A DNA stretch of 64,000 bases from Leishmania infantum JPCM5 (taxonomy: Eukaryota; Euglenozoa; Kinetoplastea; Trypanosomatida; Trypanosomatidae): contig NC_009413.2 of NCBI RefSeq assembly GCF_000002875.2, forward strand, positions 677,323-741,322. Direction: 5' to 3'. Positions within the stretch are counted from its first letter, which is position 1, and every line of letters begins with the position of its first letter. The notes beneath the pieces were generated by a model that did not search any database, was not told where the DNA came from, and worked only from the letters and a program-made list of their open reading frames with translations. Both the position numbers and the translations under genes were made by a program. This document shows positions 40,975-50,076 of this stretch, piece by piece.

Positions 40975-43110
40975 TCACGGTCTCCGGCTGATGATCATGC
41001 CGGCCAGCAGCAGAACTAGCGGAATGAGCAGGAACCAGGCAACGCGCAGCGACGACAGACCGTTGGCGAGATTGTCCGTAAGGCTTCCCAGAAGCCCACC
41101 ACTCACTGCCCCTGCTGGAGGGAACAGGGGGGAGGAGGATGTCGAGCGGGGCTGCACAGCAACATCGCATCTCAGCGTTTTCGACGATGGCGATGCCGTC
41201 GCCGAGGAAGGTGCACGCGGCACGGCGTATGGCAGTGTTGTCAGCGCCACATTTTGGGCAATGTCAGCACTCACCACGTCGTTCTCAGAGGAGACGGCCA
41301 CGCATGAGACCGGCTCCTTGTGCAGTGCAGGGTAGCGCCGCGCCACAGATTTGTTTGGTGAAGGGCGAATTTGATCCGCTTGCCAGTGAGGCCGCTGCGC
41401 GGGGTCGTGGCTCAGACGCAGAGATGCTACCCAACCCTCGACCGTGCCAGCAATCCAGCGCGTGGGGACCGCAGCGCCGAGAGGGTTTGCTGAAACGCGG
41501 GTGGCATACTCTCCCGGGGGCCCGTCCGTGTAAACGGCCAGCGACGTGATGGCGTCGCTTAGCACCGGGGCCGGGTCTTTACGCGTCCACTGCACCTTCA
41601 AACATAGAGGCCCGATACTATCCCATGTACAGGAGGATGGCATAGACGACGTTAGTGGCATCACCTCTACTGCACCGTGAATTACATACGACTCGTTCGT
41701 CACGGAGTTGTAGGCTGCCACCATGATGCCGCACAGCGGGCCGTGCGTGGGCGCACCCCCTGCTTGCAGAGACTGCCACGTGAGGCGACGCCGCATATCG
41801 GCCTGCTGAGCGGCGTCGATGTCGCCCCAGCCGAAGAGACGCACCAGGCGAAGAGAAGAGGTCATCAACTTGAACGGTAGCGGAAGCATGTTCTCCGTCA
41901 AGGTCAACGCGGTGCTCATGGTGGCGGCCGCCGTAGTGTCCGACTTGGCCTCTGTCTGCATATTTTCAGCGGTGGTCTCTTCTTGAACGGCAGACGCCTT
42001 GTGACTACGTGAGCGGGTGTAGCGGCGCCGCAGGCGTACAGTGCTCAGCACCAGCGTCTTGTTCAGCAATAAGGCGGCAACAACGAGATGCTCCTGCAGG
42101 TGTGCCTTACAGGGCCGCGGGGACGACGACGACGCTCCGTTGCTCGCGTCAGCTTTCACGATGCACACTCGGTTCACGCTCAAATCATTCACGCGCGCAG
42201 GCAGCTGCCATGAAGCCACAGGGGCGGCCTCGGTTCGCACGCGCGGAACGCGTCGTTGCAGAACCGCGCCAGAAGCACCGTTCGTAGTCTGGTCAGCGTA
42301 TCTGGCCGTGTACGCGTCAAGATCCTCATCTTCACAGCTGTCCGGCACGAGGTCAGTAAGAGCGAACGCGAGCACACCATTGTCATCGTGTGAGACAAGG
42401 ACCAGGTTTTGGACGAGTGCGATGGGCTTCTTGTCAGGGTTCTTTGCGTCACTCGGCACTTCGATGCGGGCCAGCTGGCGGAGGTAGCGGCGCGAATCTG
42501 CGTCTCCGCTGGTGCTCGCAGGCGCGCTGGCTGCAGAGGATGCAGAGGGTTCCGTGGCTTGCGAGGTCGACGGCTCGGGGCCGCGAAAAACACCGAGAAG
42601 CAAGAATGACGCCACGGTGCTGAGCGCGACAAACCCGACGAGGCCGTCAAGGACGCGCCGCTGGGCATCGGACCAGTCCAGTGCCGCCGGTTCAGTAGAC
42701 GCGCCGCTGCATGCTTTCCTCTCCTGCGCACTCGCCTCAAAGGGAAGAAAAGATGAGGTGCACCACGGAATGTTGTCTGGACCGAGATCCACCGCTGCTG
42801 CGAAGCTCCACACTGGTGGCGCGTCTGCTGCTGGCGCCGAAGACGTAGCGGGGGCCTCGGTGGTGGGGTCCGCCTTCGACGCGCTGCCCAGCGACTGCAC
42901 GCGCAACAGTAGGGCAATGTTCGGCATGCCAAAGCGCCGGCCACCGCCGCCGGCTCCTATGAGTGCGTGATGCGCATCCACGAAAATGGCCGTGTAGATG
43001 GGCGACGGCACCTGCAGCACGTTTTCCGCACGCCCTGCCGCGACCACCTCGTGAGCCCTAAGCACAGCGCGCAGGGGCAGCGGGCTGGCGGCGTCGCACC
43101 GGCCCGCCAT
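40975..43110 (-). CDS. Probable Sec12/PREB-like ER membrane beta-propeller (Sar1 exchange factor), 711 aa
   Basis: The start ATG at 43110 gives MAGRCDAASPLPLRAVL. Residues 36-68 contain Pro-Ile-Tyr-Thr-Ala-Ile-Phe-Val-Asp, then a Gly-Ala-Gly-Gly-Gly-Gly run, then Phe-Gly-Met-Pro-Asn. This matches the Gly-rich first blade of Sec12/PREB proteins. Near the C-terminus a WD-like blade reads Pro-Val-Ser-Cys-Val-Ala-Val-Ser-Ser-Glu-Asn-Asp, followed by a hydrophobic anchor (about 690-707, Phe-Leu-Leu-Ile-Pro-Leu-Val-Leu-Leu-Leu-Ala-Gly) and a short Arg-Arg-Pro end. A propeller with a C-terminal anchor fits Sec12, which loads Sar1 with GTP to start COPII coats. It is longer than most Sec12/PREB proteins (about 400-470) because of Ala/Ser/Thr-rich inserts. 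A second hydrophobic stretch at about 150-170 is unexplained. The assignment is by motif, and an unrelated propeller protein remains possible. Confidence 0.6.
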   Translation of the reverse strand: MAGRCDAASPLPLRAVLRAHEVVAAGRAENVLQVPSPIYTAIFVDAHHALIGAGGGGRRFGMPNIALLLRVQSLGSASKADPTTEAPATSSAPAADAPPVWSFAAAVDLGPDNIPWCTSSFLPFEASAQERKACSGASTEPAALDWSDAQRRVLDGLVGFVALSTVASFLLLGVFRGPEPSTSQATEPSASSAASAPASTSGDADSRRYLRQLARIEVPSDAKNPDKKPIALVQNLVLVSHDDNGVLAFALTDLVPDSCEDEDLDAYTARYADQTTNGASGAVLQRRVPRVRTEAAPVASWQLPARVNDLSVNRVCIVKADASNGASSSSPRPCKAHLQEHLVVAALLLNKTLVLSTVRLRRRYTRSRSHKASAVQEETTAENMQTEAKSDTTAAATMSTALTLTENMLPLPFKLMTSSLRLVRLFGWGDIDAAQQADMRRRLTWQSLQAGGAPTHGPLCGIMVAAYNSVTNESYVIHGAVEVMPLTSSMPSSCTWDSIGPLCLKVQWTRKDPAPVLSDAITSLAVYTDGPPGEYATRVSANPLGAAVPTRWIAGTVEGWVASLRLSHDPAQRPHWQADQIRPSPNKSVARRYPALHKEPVSCVAVSSENDVVSADIAQNVALTTLPYAVPRAPSSATASPSSKTLRCDVAVQPRSTSSSPLFPPAGAVSGGLLGSLTDNLANGLSSLRVAWFLLIPLVLLLAGMIISRRP

Positions 43111-44042
43111 TGGAGGAAGGCAGAGGGAAGTAGGGAAGGGCCCTTACGAACAAGAGAATACAAAAGCGAACGATTATACACGACGCAGAGAGAGTGAGGG
43201 AGGTGGACAAAGGCGCTGATCCGCACTTCAGCAAGTTGCGATACGCCAACCGATCCAATCTCCTACTACTTTCCCGGCGCGAGTCGCAGCGCGGGAGTGG
43301 TGGGACGCGGGGTGTCGCAGTTGTCGTTGTCGTGGAGGAAGCGCAAGGCACGGCACCCGCAAAGTGCGCAGATCGACCCTCTTCACGGGGAAGGGCAAGT
43401 TCGCTCTTCCTCACCCCTTTTTTGGTGGGATGGGAGAGGACTGGAGGAGGGGGAAGAAGCGCGGGGAGGGCAACAAGGAGCGAGAATGCAGCGGTGTTCA
43501 GAGAAATATAAAGGCCTCCAGGAGGGAGGGGCAAGCAAGGACTAAAAGGGTTTCCGGAGGAGAGAAACGGCAAAGGGCAAAAAAAAGTCGGCACAGACGA
43601 CGACGTCCTCGCCAACAACCTCCCATCCGCTTTCGCAGCCTCTTCACGCCCATGATCCCCTCTCACAACTCGGGAGGGGGGGGGCGGGTTGGCGGGAAGC
43701 AGCCTGCGTCAGTAGACCCGAGACGAGGGATTCCGTCCGCCAACATCAAAGAGGCTCCATCACCTTGCACTGTGGGTCAACTCGTCCATGCCTTGCAGGC
43801 AAGAGAGACAGGCGCCGCATGTGCCGAGGGCGCCACCTCTGCCCCTTACACGGTGCAACCCGCCGCGTCAGGCCGCTGTTCTGTTTTTCTTCCTTCTCCT
43901 TTGTATCTTTCATCACTGGATCAACTCGGCCCACCACAAAGAGACCAGCAAACAAACGACGCGAGCAGAGCCACCCGCGCCGAAAACTGGAGCGCAGATC
44001 ATTGCATCCTTCACCGCACGGGAGAAGAAACCGCATTTCTTC
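43111..44042. other. Intergenic spacer
   Basis: No gene is supported. This is the 5' flank of the Sec12-like gene, with GA-rich tracts at 43425-43475 and 43540-43590 that could serve as the pyrimidine tract for trans-splicing. Confidence 0.5.
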
Positions 44043-44610
44043 TTTTCCCTTCCAAGGTGCCCGCTCTCCCACACACGGCATGCAGTCTACGCTGGAGACG
44101 GTCTGTCACAGGCCCCATCCGCCTGGTGCGAAGCGGCCGTAGGCCGCACGCGTTACGGCAATGCGCCGACTCCGCCACCTCAGCGCGGCCCCCTGCCTCT
44201 AACGCTGGCCGCCCACCCGCCTCGCAGGTCGCCTCACAGCCGCCTCCACTGCGCTGGCCGCCCCCGGGGGGCATCCCCTCCTCGGAGTGGGTCCGGCTCC
44301 CTTCACCAGCAAGGGCAGTGAGGGCCGGGCGAGACACACGCTCAAGCCACCCTGGCACTCTGCAAATCATATGAATGGTACAGACGTGCCCAGCGTCTTT
44401 GTAGCTGCTTGCACCTGTCACCACCGCAAGTGGTTCGGCATGCGGCAGGGATAGGATGACTGCTGGGCTTACCTACACACAGAGTGGGGGTGCGGGAGGT
44501 TGAGATACCACACGCTGAGGGGTGTGTGCCGTCCCCGCCCTCCTCCCCTTCATCGGGCGAGCAGGAGCGAAACGAACAAAAACGAGAGATGCGAGGCGAA
44601 AATGAAAGTT
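44043..44610. repeat. SIDER-like repeat, fuller copy; second arm of the 413-bp direct repeat
   Basis: The first 413 bases equal 21060-21472 exactly. The following segment, to about 44610, aligns with 3780-3915 (cacacagagtggggg, agataccac, gctgaggggtgtgt) and becomes A-rich. It lies 290-850 nt downstream of the stop of the 192-aa gene at 44897, so it is again in a 3' flank. Orientation is the same as the other two copies relative to the window. Confidence 0.7.
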
Positions 44611-44896
44611 GGCATTGCCCCTGCACAACTGAGCAGAAGACATCTCGAGTTCCAGCTAGACCGGTCCCACATGGGCATTCGGTGGCCTCATAGGCAGAAG
44701 CGAAGCGGGACGTGGGCGGTGTGGGAGGACGAAGGACGGCAAAGCACCACGCGGTTGGCTAAGTCATCTGGAAGGCAGCGACGTCTTCTGGACGATGCTC
44801 CGCCGGAGAAGTCGATGGTAAAGCATAAGCGCCTACGGAGTTCGGCGCGCGTGCTGCTCCGCCTTCAGATCCGCAGAACACAGAAAAAGAGCGGGC
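44611..44896. other. Intergenic: immediate 3' flank of the 192-aa gene
   Basis: Short spacer without recognised signals, between the repeat and the stop codon at 44897. Confidence 0.4.
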
Positions 44897-45475
44897 CTAG
44901 TTGACGCGCCAGCGGTAGTTGAAGCGGTCGTTGTGAATCTGCTTCATCGTAGCCACGTGCTTGGGCACGAGCTGAATTCGGGGCAGTGTCTGCACTCGGC
45001 GATGGAGTGCCACGTACTTGCGTTCGTGTGCCACATCGCCTGCCGCGACCTGTGGGTCGCCCAGGGCGGCGTTCACGGACGCCTGCCCATACTGCGAAAC
45101 CAGCTTCGCCTGCTCCTCCAGCACCTTCATTGTTTTGAATTGCATAAAGGCAATGAAGGATTTCTGCAGCTGCCGGTGCCACCGGCGGCGGAGAAATTCA
45201 CCTTCGCGTAACTTGCACTCCGTCGAGTTCGACTTCTGCTGGTACGACCGAAAAAGCTGAAAGTGACGCAGGCGAGAGCGGTGCACGTAGGCCATCATGC
45301 GCCGATCCGCGATAGAGACCGGCATATTCACCGGCACTTCCTCCAGCATGGCGGTTCGATTGTAGAAGTGACTGAGGCCGCCGCGTGCACCCTTCCACTT
45401 GCTGTAGCGCATCGTACTCATCGACTTGCGATGGTACATCATGTACCCGCCGAGCAAGGGGGATGTGAACTGCAT
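44897..45475 (-). CDS. Small basic protein, 192 aa, unknown function (possibly mitochondrial)
   Basis: The ATG at 45475 opens a clean 192-codon frame ending at TAG. The protein is strongly basic, with many Arg, Lys, His and Gln and several Tyr/Phe (Met-Met-Tyr-His-Arg-Lys-Ser, Arg-Leu-Arg-His-Phe-Gln-Leu-Phe-Arg, Phe-Leu-Arg-Arg-Arg-Trp-His). A Gln/Lys/Glu helix lies at about 118-145. There is no transmembrane segment or signal peptide. The composition is like kinetoplastid mitochondrial ribosomal or assembly proteins, but no family motif is recognised, so this is only a suggestion. It is translated from an mRNA whose 3' flank carries the SIDER-like repeat at 44043. Confidence 0.7.
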   Translation of the reverse strand: MQFTSPLLGGYMMYHRKSMSTMRYSKWKGARGGLSHFYNRTAMLEEVPVNMPVSIADRRMMAYVHRSRLRHFQLFRSYQQKSNSTECKLREGEFLRRRWHRQLQKSFIAFMQFKTMKVLEEQAKLVSQYGQASVNAALGDPQVAAGDVAHERKYVALHRRVQTLPRIQLVPKHVATMKQIHNDRFNYRWRVN

Positions 45476-46382
45476 TGCCGCAAGAAAGTGCCTCTGCAGG
45501 ATTGTGTTCGTTCCTGTGTTTGTGAGTCCGTCGTTGTCGGCGCGAGGAGGTGCGCGAGGAAGCCGGCGGGGAGAGGGAGGGGAGGGGGAGACAGCAAAAG
45601 AGGTTCACCCGCATAGCAAAGCGCCACCCAGCAGCAAGGACGAGAAGATCCGCGTGCACACAATCGTTGGCGGCCACAGCGTGAGATGCATCACAAATCG
45701 TGATGCGGTGCCGGTGCCTCTCACGTAATAGCTGCCTCCTTTCACAGCGACACAAAGGAGCACAGAATTGACATGGCTCACCACCACTGGTGGCTTCCGT
45801 GACGAGACGCGTGCGACGTATAACCGACGTGTGATGGGACCCTTCCCCCCCACCCCCCCACACACACCAAAAGGCTGACGTACGCAGGGGCGCACAGCCG
45901 GACGTGAGCACGGCCACACGAGGGCGGTGTGAAGGAGGAAGAGCAGAACGAACACTAGAGCCACGTGACACAGCGAAGTTAAGCGTGCGCTACACATCCT
46001 TCAGTTTCCGCTTGGCCTGTTGAGGTTTGGCGTGTTGTACTTTTCTCCCTGTTCCCTTCGCTCTCTTCTTCCCATTCTATGTGTGTGTCTGGATGTGGGT
46101 ACGTGCGTTTCTATGCGTGTAGGTGTGAATGCGGCCAAGGAGAATAGGCGCTTCGCTGGTCGCTTTCTACACCCTGCACAACTCTCTAGTGAAGAGAACA
46201 TGAGCAGGGTGGAGGGGAGATGAGGGGGTGGGTTTGATTGAAAGAACACGCGGTGGCGTGTCTGGATGCTCGTCTCTGTGTGTGAGCGTCTGCGTGTGTG
46301 CAAGTCAAAAGGTGCAGAAGGGAGACGCGCGCTCACAGACGCACCGGTGCGTCCGTCTCTCCAAGGCCACTCGTTCCTTCGC
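45476..46382. other. Intergenic spacer
   Basis: No gene is supported. The minus-strand frame 45198-45971 overlaps the real 192-aa gene and is rejected. GGGAGA-type runs at 45570-45592 are minus-strand pyrimidine tracts about 100 nt upstream of the start at 45475, a plausible trans-splicing region. Confidence 0.5.
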
Positions 46383-48746
46383 CTAGGTACGCCACAGCTC
46401 GAGGATTGCATTCACGCAGTACGCCGGCGCCTGCGCCTCGCGCAGCGCGGCGGTATTGCTCTCGGCATTCATCACAATGGCCGTCTCCGGCAGCAGTCCT
46501 TCAGTCGCGAGCGTGCCGCCATTCTCCGTTGCCCACTCCTCCTCCGTATCCAGCACCACCATATACGCAAGACCGTAGTAGTTCGCGTTCGGCGACCAAC
46601 GATTAGTACTGCCGTGCTCGATCCACTGCACGTGGCTGAAGGGTAGGGGCGTCGCAGCGGTAAGGGCAGCAGACGACGCTTTGTGCCGCTGATGCCGCCG
46701 CGCGGCGTCCACGGTGCGGATGACGTAGCGGCGTAGCGGGTCCGTAGGAGCACAAGGACGAAGCAGGGCAGGCACCCCGGGTGCGTCGGCGCTCGCGGTG
46801 CCACTTTTGTCCGCATCCTCGCTACTGAGCTCGGTCGCCACCGCATCCGCGTCGGTTGGATCCCGGGCATCCAGCGGCTCCGCCTTTACCCCCGGCATCG
46901 GCTCTTCCTCTTCTTTCTTGACCCAGTGCTGCCAAACGCCGCCGACGTGCCGCATGTGCCGTTGCACGAGCGTTAGCACCTCGTCTGCCTCCCCGACAAC
47001 AAGGCAGAAGGCGCAGTGCGTGCGCTGGAGCGCGACGAGCTCCTCCTGCACCAGCTGCGCCTGCATCGGGTCCGGTTGGGAGAAGAGATCCGGGTCAAGG
47101 GCGTCAGGGGTGAGGAAGAACTGATCTGCGTAGAGGCTCTGCGCTCGTTGCAGCGCAACCGCGCGATGCCACCCTCCCCCCCTCGCCGTCGACGCGAAAC
47201 CGCTGCTGGCGTGGCTACCCGCCATCGCACGAATAGACCGCAAAAAGAGAGGCAGTCCGTAAAGCTGCGCCTCATTCAGAAGCCTCCGCAATACGTGCAC
47301 GCGCGAGGCGTGGTGTACCACGTAAAGGCCGTCGGTGCACCGCCACGACGCCATAGCCGCGACAGGGCCCCATGATGCCGTCTCCACAGCTGTCATGTCC
47401 TTCAGGGCCGCGACAAAGTTTTGCAAGAGCGCCTCCTCCTGCGGGTAGCGGGCCGTGATCCCGACAAACGGGAGCAGCGTGTCCAAGACGAGCGGGTTGC
47501 CGAGGAAGCAAGACAGCACTTCCTTCACCTCGGCGTTGTTCTGGGGTGGACGGTGCTCGTATCCTGAGTGATCCGCCGCGAGCGCTTCGTGGTAGGGCCC
47601 GTCCTTCCAAGCTTGGTACATGCGGCCTAGCACCTGGCACGCTGCCGCGTCGTGCGTGAAGAAGACTTGTCGCAGCTCTGTAAAAGTCGACGCCGCGCGG
47701 AACGCTGGGATAAGCTCGCCATACGCAACTTGCAGTTGATGGAATCGACGAAGATACCCCAGACGCTTGTGCACATCGGCGAGTAACACTGGCGAGGGAA
47801 CCAGGTCAATCGTGGGCTCACCAATGCCCTGTGCTGCCACTGCGGCTCCTTGGGCCCGGGTGGTCCCGGGCGCGCAGGCGATAGCACCTGACAGGGCGGC
47901 CGAACCATGTCTGGCCAAGGCACCGGCAACGGCGATAGGGAGGGTCCATAATAGAGGCGATCTGCGAATAGGGGTGGTCTCTTTTCCGTTCAAGTTCATA
48001 CAACTCTGCTGGCACACGGTGGCTGAGCAGCTAGACAGGCGCAGCATCGGCGGAAGGTGCACCGGCACGGCGGCTTCGCAAACACGTGCAAGTGCCACCA
48101 CCGTTGCGTACTGCTCCGGTCGCACCCAACAAGGGTAGCCGGCGCAGGGCGCGCCGGCCGCCGCACTTGTGTCGACAGGGGTGTAGAGGAGATCGTTCAA
48201 GCTGTGCAGAGCACGCCTGGCCGTTTCCATACGGTCCCCACTGCAGCAGAAGAGCTGCTCCTGGGACAGCGAATAGGCCCCGGTGCTGTCTACACAGTGC
48301 AGCGACACGTCCGCCACGCCGCAGTTGGAAAGCGCGCGGGTGCGGTTGACATCGTCGCACGCACGCTGCCAGAACGCAAGCACCTCCATCTCTGGCGTAC
48401 AAACAGCGGCAGCAGAGGCAGCCGCGGACGTGTCTAATGCTGCTTCAGCACAGCTGTCTGGGACAGTCGCTTGCGCGGGCTCATCGGCGCTGGTCGACTG
48501 CTTTGTGTGCCGTGTGCGTGGCTTACGGTAAACAAGCGTCACCTCCTCATCGGCACTTCCTCCCGGAGAGGCGGCGTCGCGGCGATGGCTGCGTTCGCCT
48601 TGTACAAGCGCTGAGAGCGACTCGCTGGGGGCGCCGGTAGCAGCGGAGGTGGGCCGTCCACTGACTTTGCCGCAGCGGGCAGCAGGGCGTTTAGCGACCG
48701 AGGCAGCAGCACCACGCCCGCCGGCACCGGCGCGCCGACCAACCAT
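46383..48746 (-). CDS. Unrecognised 787-aa protein
   Basis: Start ATG at 48746 (MVGRRAGAGGRGAAASVAKR). The frame extends to 48950, but the extra 68 codons look like UTR. Residues 1-130 are Arg/Ala/Gly/Ser-rich and basic, presumably disordered. The middle and C-terminal parts are ordered, with helices such as Phe-His-Gln-Leu-Gln-Val-Ala-Tyr-Gly-Glu-Leu and Thr-Leu-Leu-Pro-Phe-Val-Gly-Ile-Thr-Ala-Arg-Tyr. An acidic insert (Lys-Lys-Glu-Glu-Glu-Glu-Pro) lies at about 610-615. The end resembles a folded core containing Trp-Ser-Pro-Asn-Ala-Asn-Tyr-Tyr-Gly. There are no membrane segments apart from a weak Ala/Leu-rich stretch near 270. No family is recognised. The basic N-terminus could suit nucleic-acid binding or nuclear localisation, but that is a guess. 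Confidence 0.75.
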   Translation of the reverse strand: MVGRRAGAGGRGAAASVAKRPAARCGKVSGRPTSAATGAPSESLSALVQGERSHRRDAASPGGSADEEVTLVYRKPRTRHTKQSTSADEPAQATVPDSCAEAALDTSAAASAAAVCTPEMEVLAFWQRACDDVNRTRALSNCGVADVSLHCVDSTGAYSLSQEQLFCCSGDRMETARRALHSLNDLLYTPVDTSAAAGAPCAGYPCWVRPEQYATVVALARVCEAAVPVHLPPMLRLSSCSATVCQQSCMNLNGKETTPIRRSPLLWTLPIAVAGALARHGSAALSGAIACAPGTTRAQGAAVAAQGIGEPTIDLVPSPVLLADVHKRLGYLRRFHQLQVAYGELIPAFRAASTFTELRQVFFTHDAAACQVLGRMYQAWKDGPYHEALAADHSGYEHRPPQNNAEVKEVLSCFLGNPLVLDTLLPFVGITARYPQEEALLQNFVAALKDMTAVETASWGPVAAMASWRCTDGLYVVHHASRVHVLRRLLNEAQLYGLPLFLRSIRAMAGSHASSGFASTARGGGWHRAVALQRAQSLYADQFFLTPDALDPDLFSQPDPMQAQLVQEELVALQRTHCAFCLVVGEADEVLTLVQRHMRHVGGVWQHWVKKEEEEPMPGVKAEPLDARDPTDADAVATELSSEDADKSGTASADAPGVPALLRPCAPTDPLRRYVIRTVDAARRHQRHKASSAALTAATPLPFSHVQWIEHGSTNRWSPNANYYGLAYMVVLDTEEEWATENGGTLATEGLLPETAIVMNAESNTAALREAQAPAYCVNAILELWRT

Positions 48747-50076
48747 GTTTATGTTCCCCCCCCTGCTACCGGGTTTATGGCAGCGCCGCGTAACGTATCC
48801 TGAGCAAGAAAGAGGGCACCAGATCAGAAAAAAAAAGCTCGAGGCGAAAGAGAGGGGGAGAGGGCGGTCAGAGAGAGAGAGGGGACGCGGCGGTATACCC
48901 CACAAATGCACACACGACGCACCAGAGAAGACGGGCATCATGCGCAGCATTGTCAGGTGACAATAAAGGCCAACCGCTTAGACGCATGTCACTATGAAGA
49001 GAGGCAGCAATAACAAAGCATTGGGGCAATGCTTGAATACCACCCGCCGCCGCCCCGCGCTGACGTTGCCGCCATGGCTGCGTCGCGCTTCCACAGACCT
49101 CCCTCCCCCCCTCACTGGTAAACTGCCGCAGCGAGGATGGGGGAGGAGGGAGGAGGGAGGAGAGAGGAGAGGGGTGGAAAAGGGGGCGATGATGGGCCAC
49201 ACGGGGTGTTCTCGGCTACTTCGCACCGGCCACCACGCGCATCCGCCAGCATCTCCTGTTTTTTCATGTGGGCATCTCTCTCTCTCTGTGCCACTTTCTC
49301 TCCTTTTGAAAAAGGGTTTACCATGTGCCGGCAGCACAATCTTCTTGTCACGTGCGCAGCATGTAGAAAGGAGGAAGAGAGCAGAGGGGCTGTGGTGCCC
49401 CACCATGAGTATGTTTTGCGTCCACAGCGCATCGATCAAAGGATGCAAAACTATCGTTTTTTTTGTATCTCCACGACACCACCACCACCACCCCTCCTTT
49501 CCCTCTCCCGGCGTCATTCTCGGCGACACATAAACGAGTGAGATGAGAGATGGTGGGGGGAGAGGAGGGGAGGGGAGGAGGCAAGGGCAGTCAGGGATGA
49601 CGTTGATGCTCCAAAAAAAGTCCCACAGAGGTGACGGGGACCACTCCACTCAAACATGAGCACACTGCGAGCGGCGTCCTCATTAGCAAGAGAGAGAGAG
49701 AGAGAGCGAAAGCCAGGGAAAGGCGGTTGAAGCACAAAGCGGAGGAAGAGGCAGAGAGAGAACAGAAGGTGGTGGCGGGTGAAAGGAGGGAGGTCGTCGT
49801 GCAGGCGGGGTGTGGAAGGCGTTGCGAGGTGGTGGTGGTGGTGGTGGTGGTGGGGAGTTCCAGCTAGAGCGATGGCAAGGGCGAAACAAAGAAAAGCAAA
49901 CCCTGTAGGCACGCCCCTGCACACGCCTTGCATCCGCACTTGCACCCCACACACGCATGCAGGCGCGACACCACCGCAGTCGTTTGTGCTGCTTCAGGGC
50001 AGACACAAGACGCAGCAGCAGCAACAACAAAAAAAGAGAATATCGCAAGCGCAACGAGAGAGAGAAAGGAAATGAA
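48747..50076. other. Intergenic spacer
   Basis: No gene is supported. A GA-rich tract at 48840-48885 is a candidate splice region for the 787-aa gene (pyrimidine tract on the minus strand, AG near 48838). A GGT repeat lies at 49828-49852. The rest is probably the 3'UTR of the TBC gene. Confidence 0.5.
49828..49852. repeat. (GGT)8 triplet repeat
   Basis: Uninterrupted GGT triplets in the presumed 3'UTR of the TBC-domain gene. Confidence 0.85.

Noticed and set aside
43364..44374. 336-codon plus-strand open frame
   Set aside because: It spans spacer plus the SIDER-like repeat on the wrong strand. Its second half merely translates the repeat.
45198..45971. 257-codon minus-strand frame overlapping the 192-aa gene
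   Set aside because: Shares DNA with a better-composed frame that has a clean start, and its translation is irregular.
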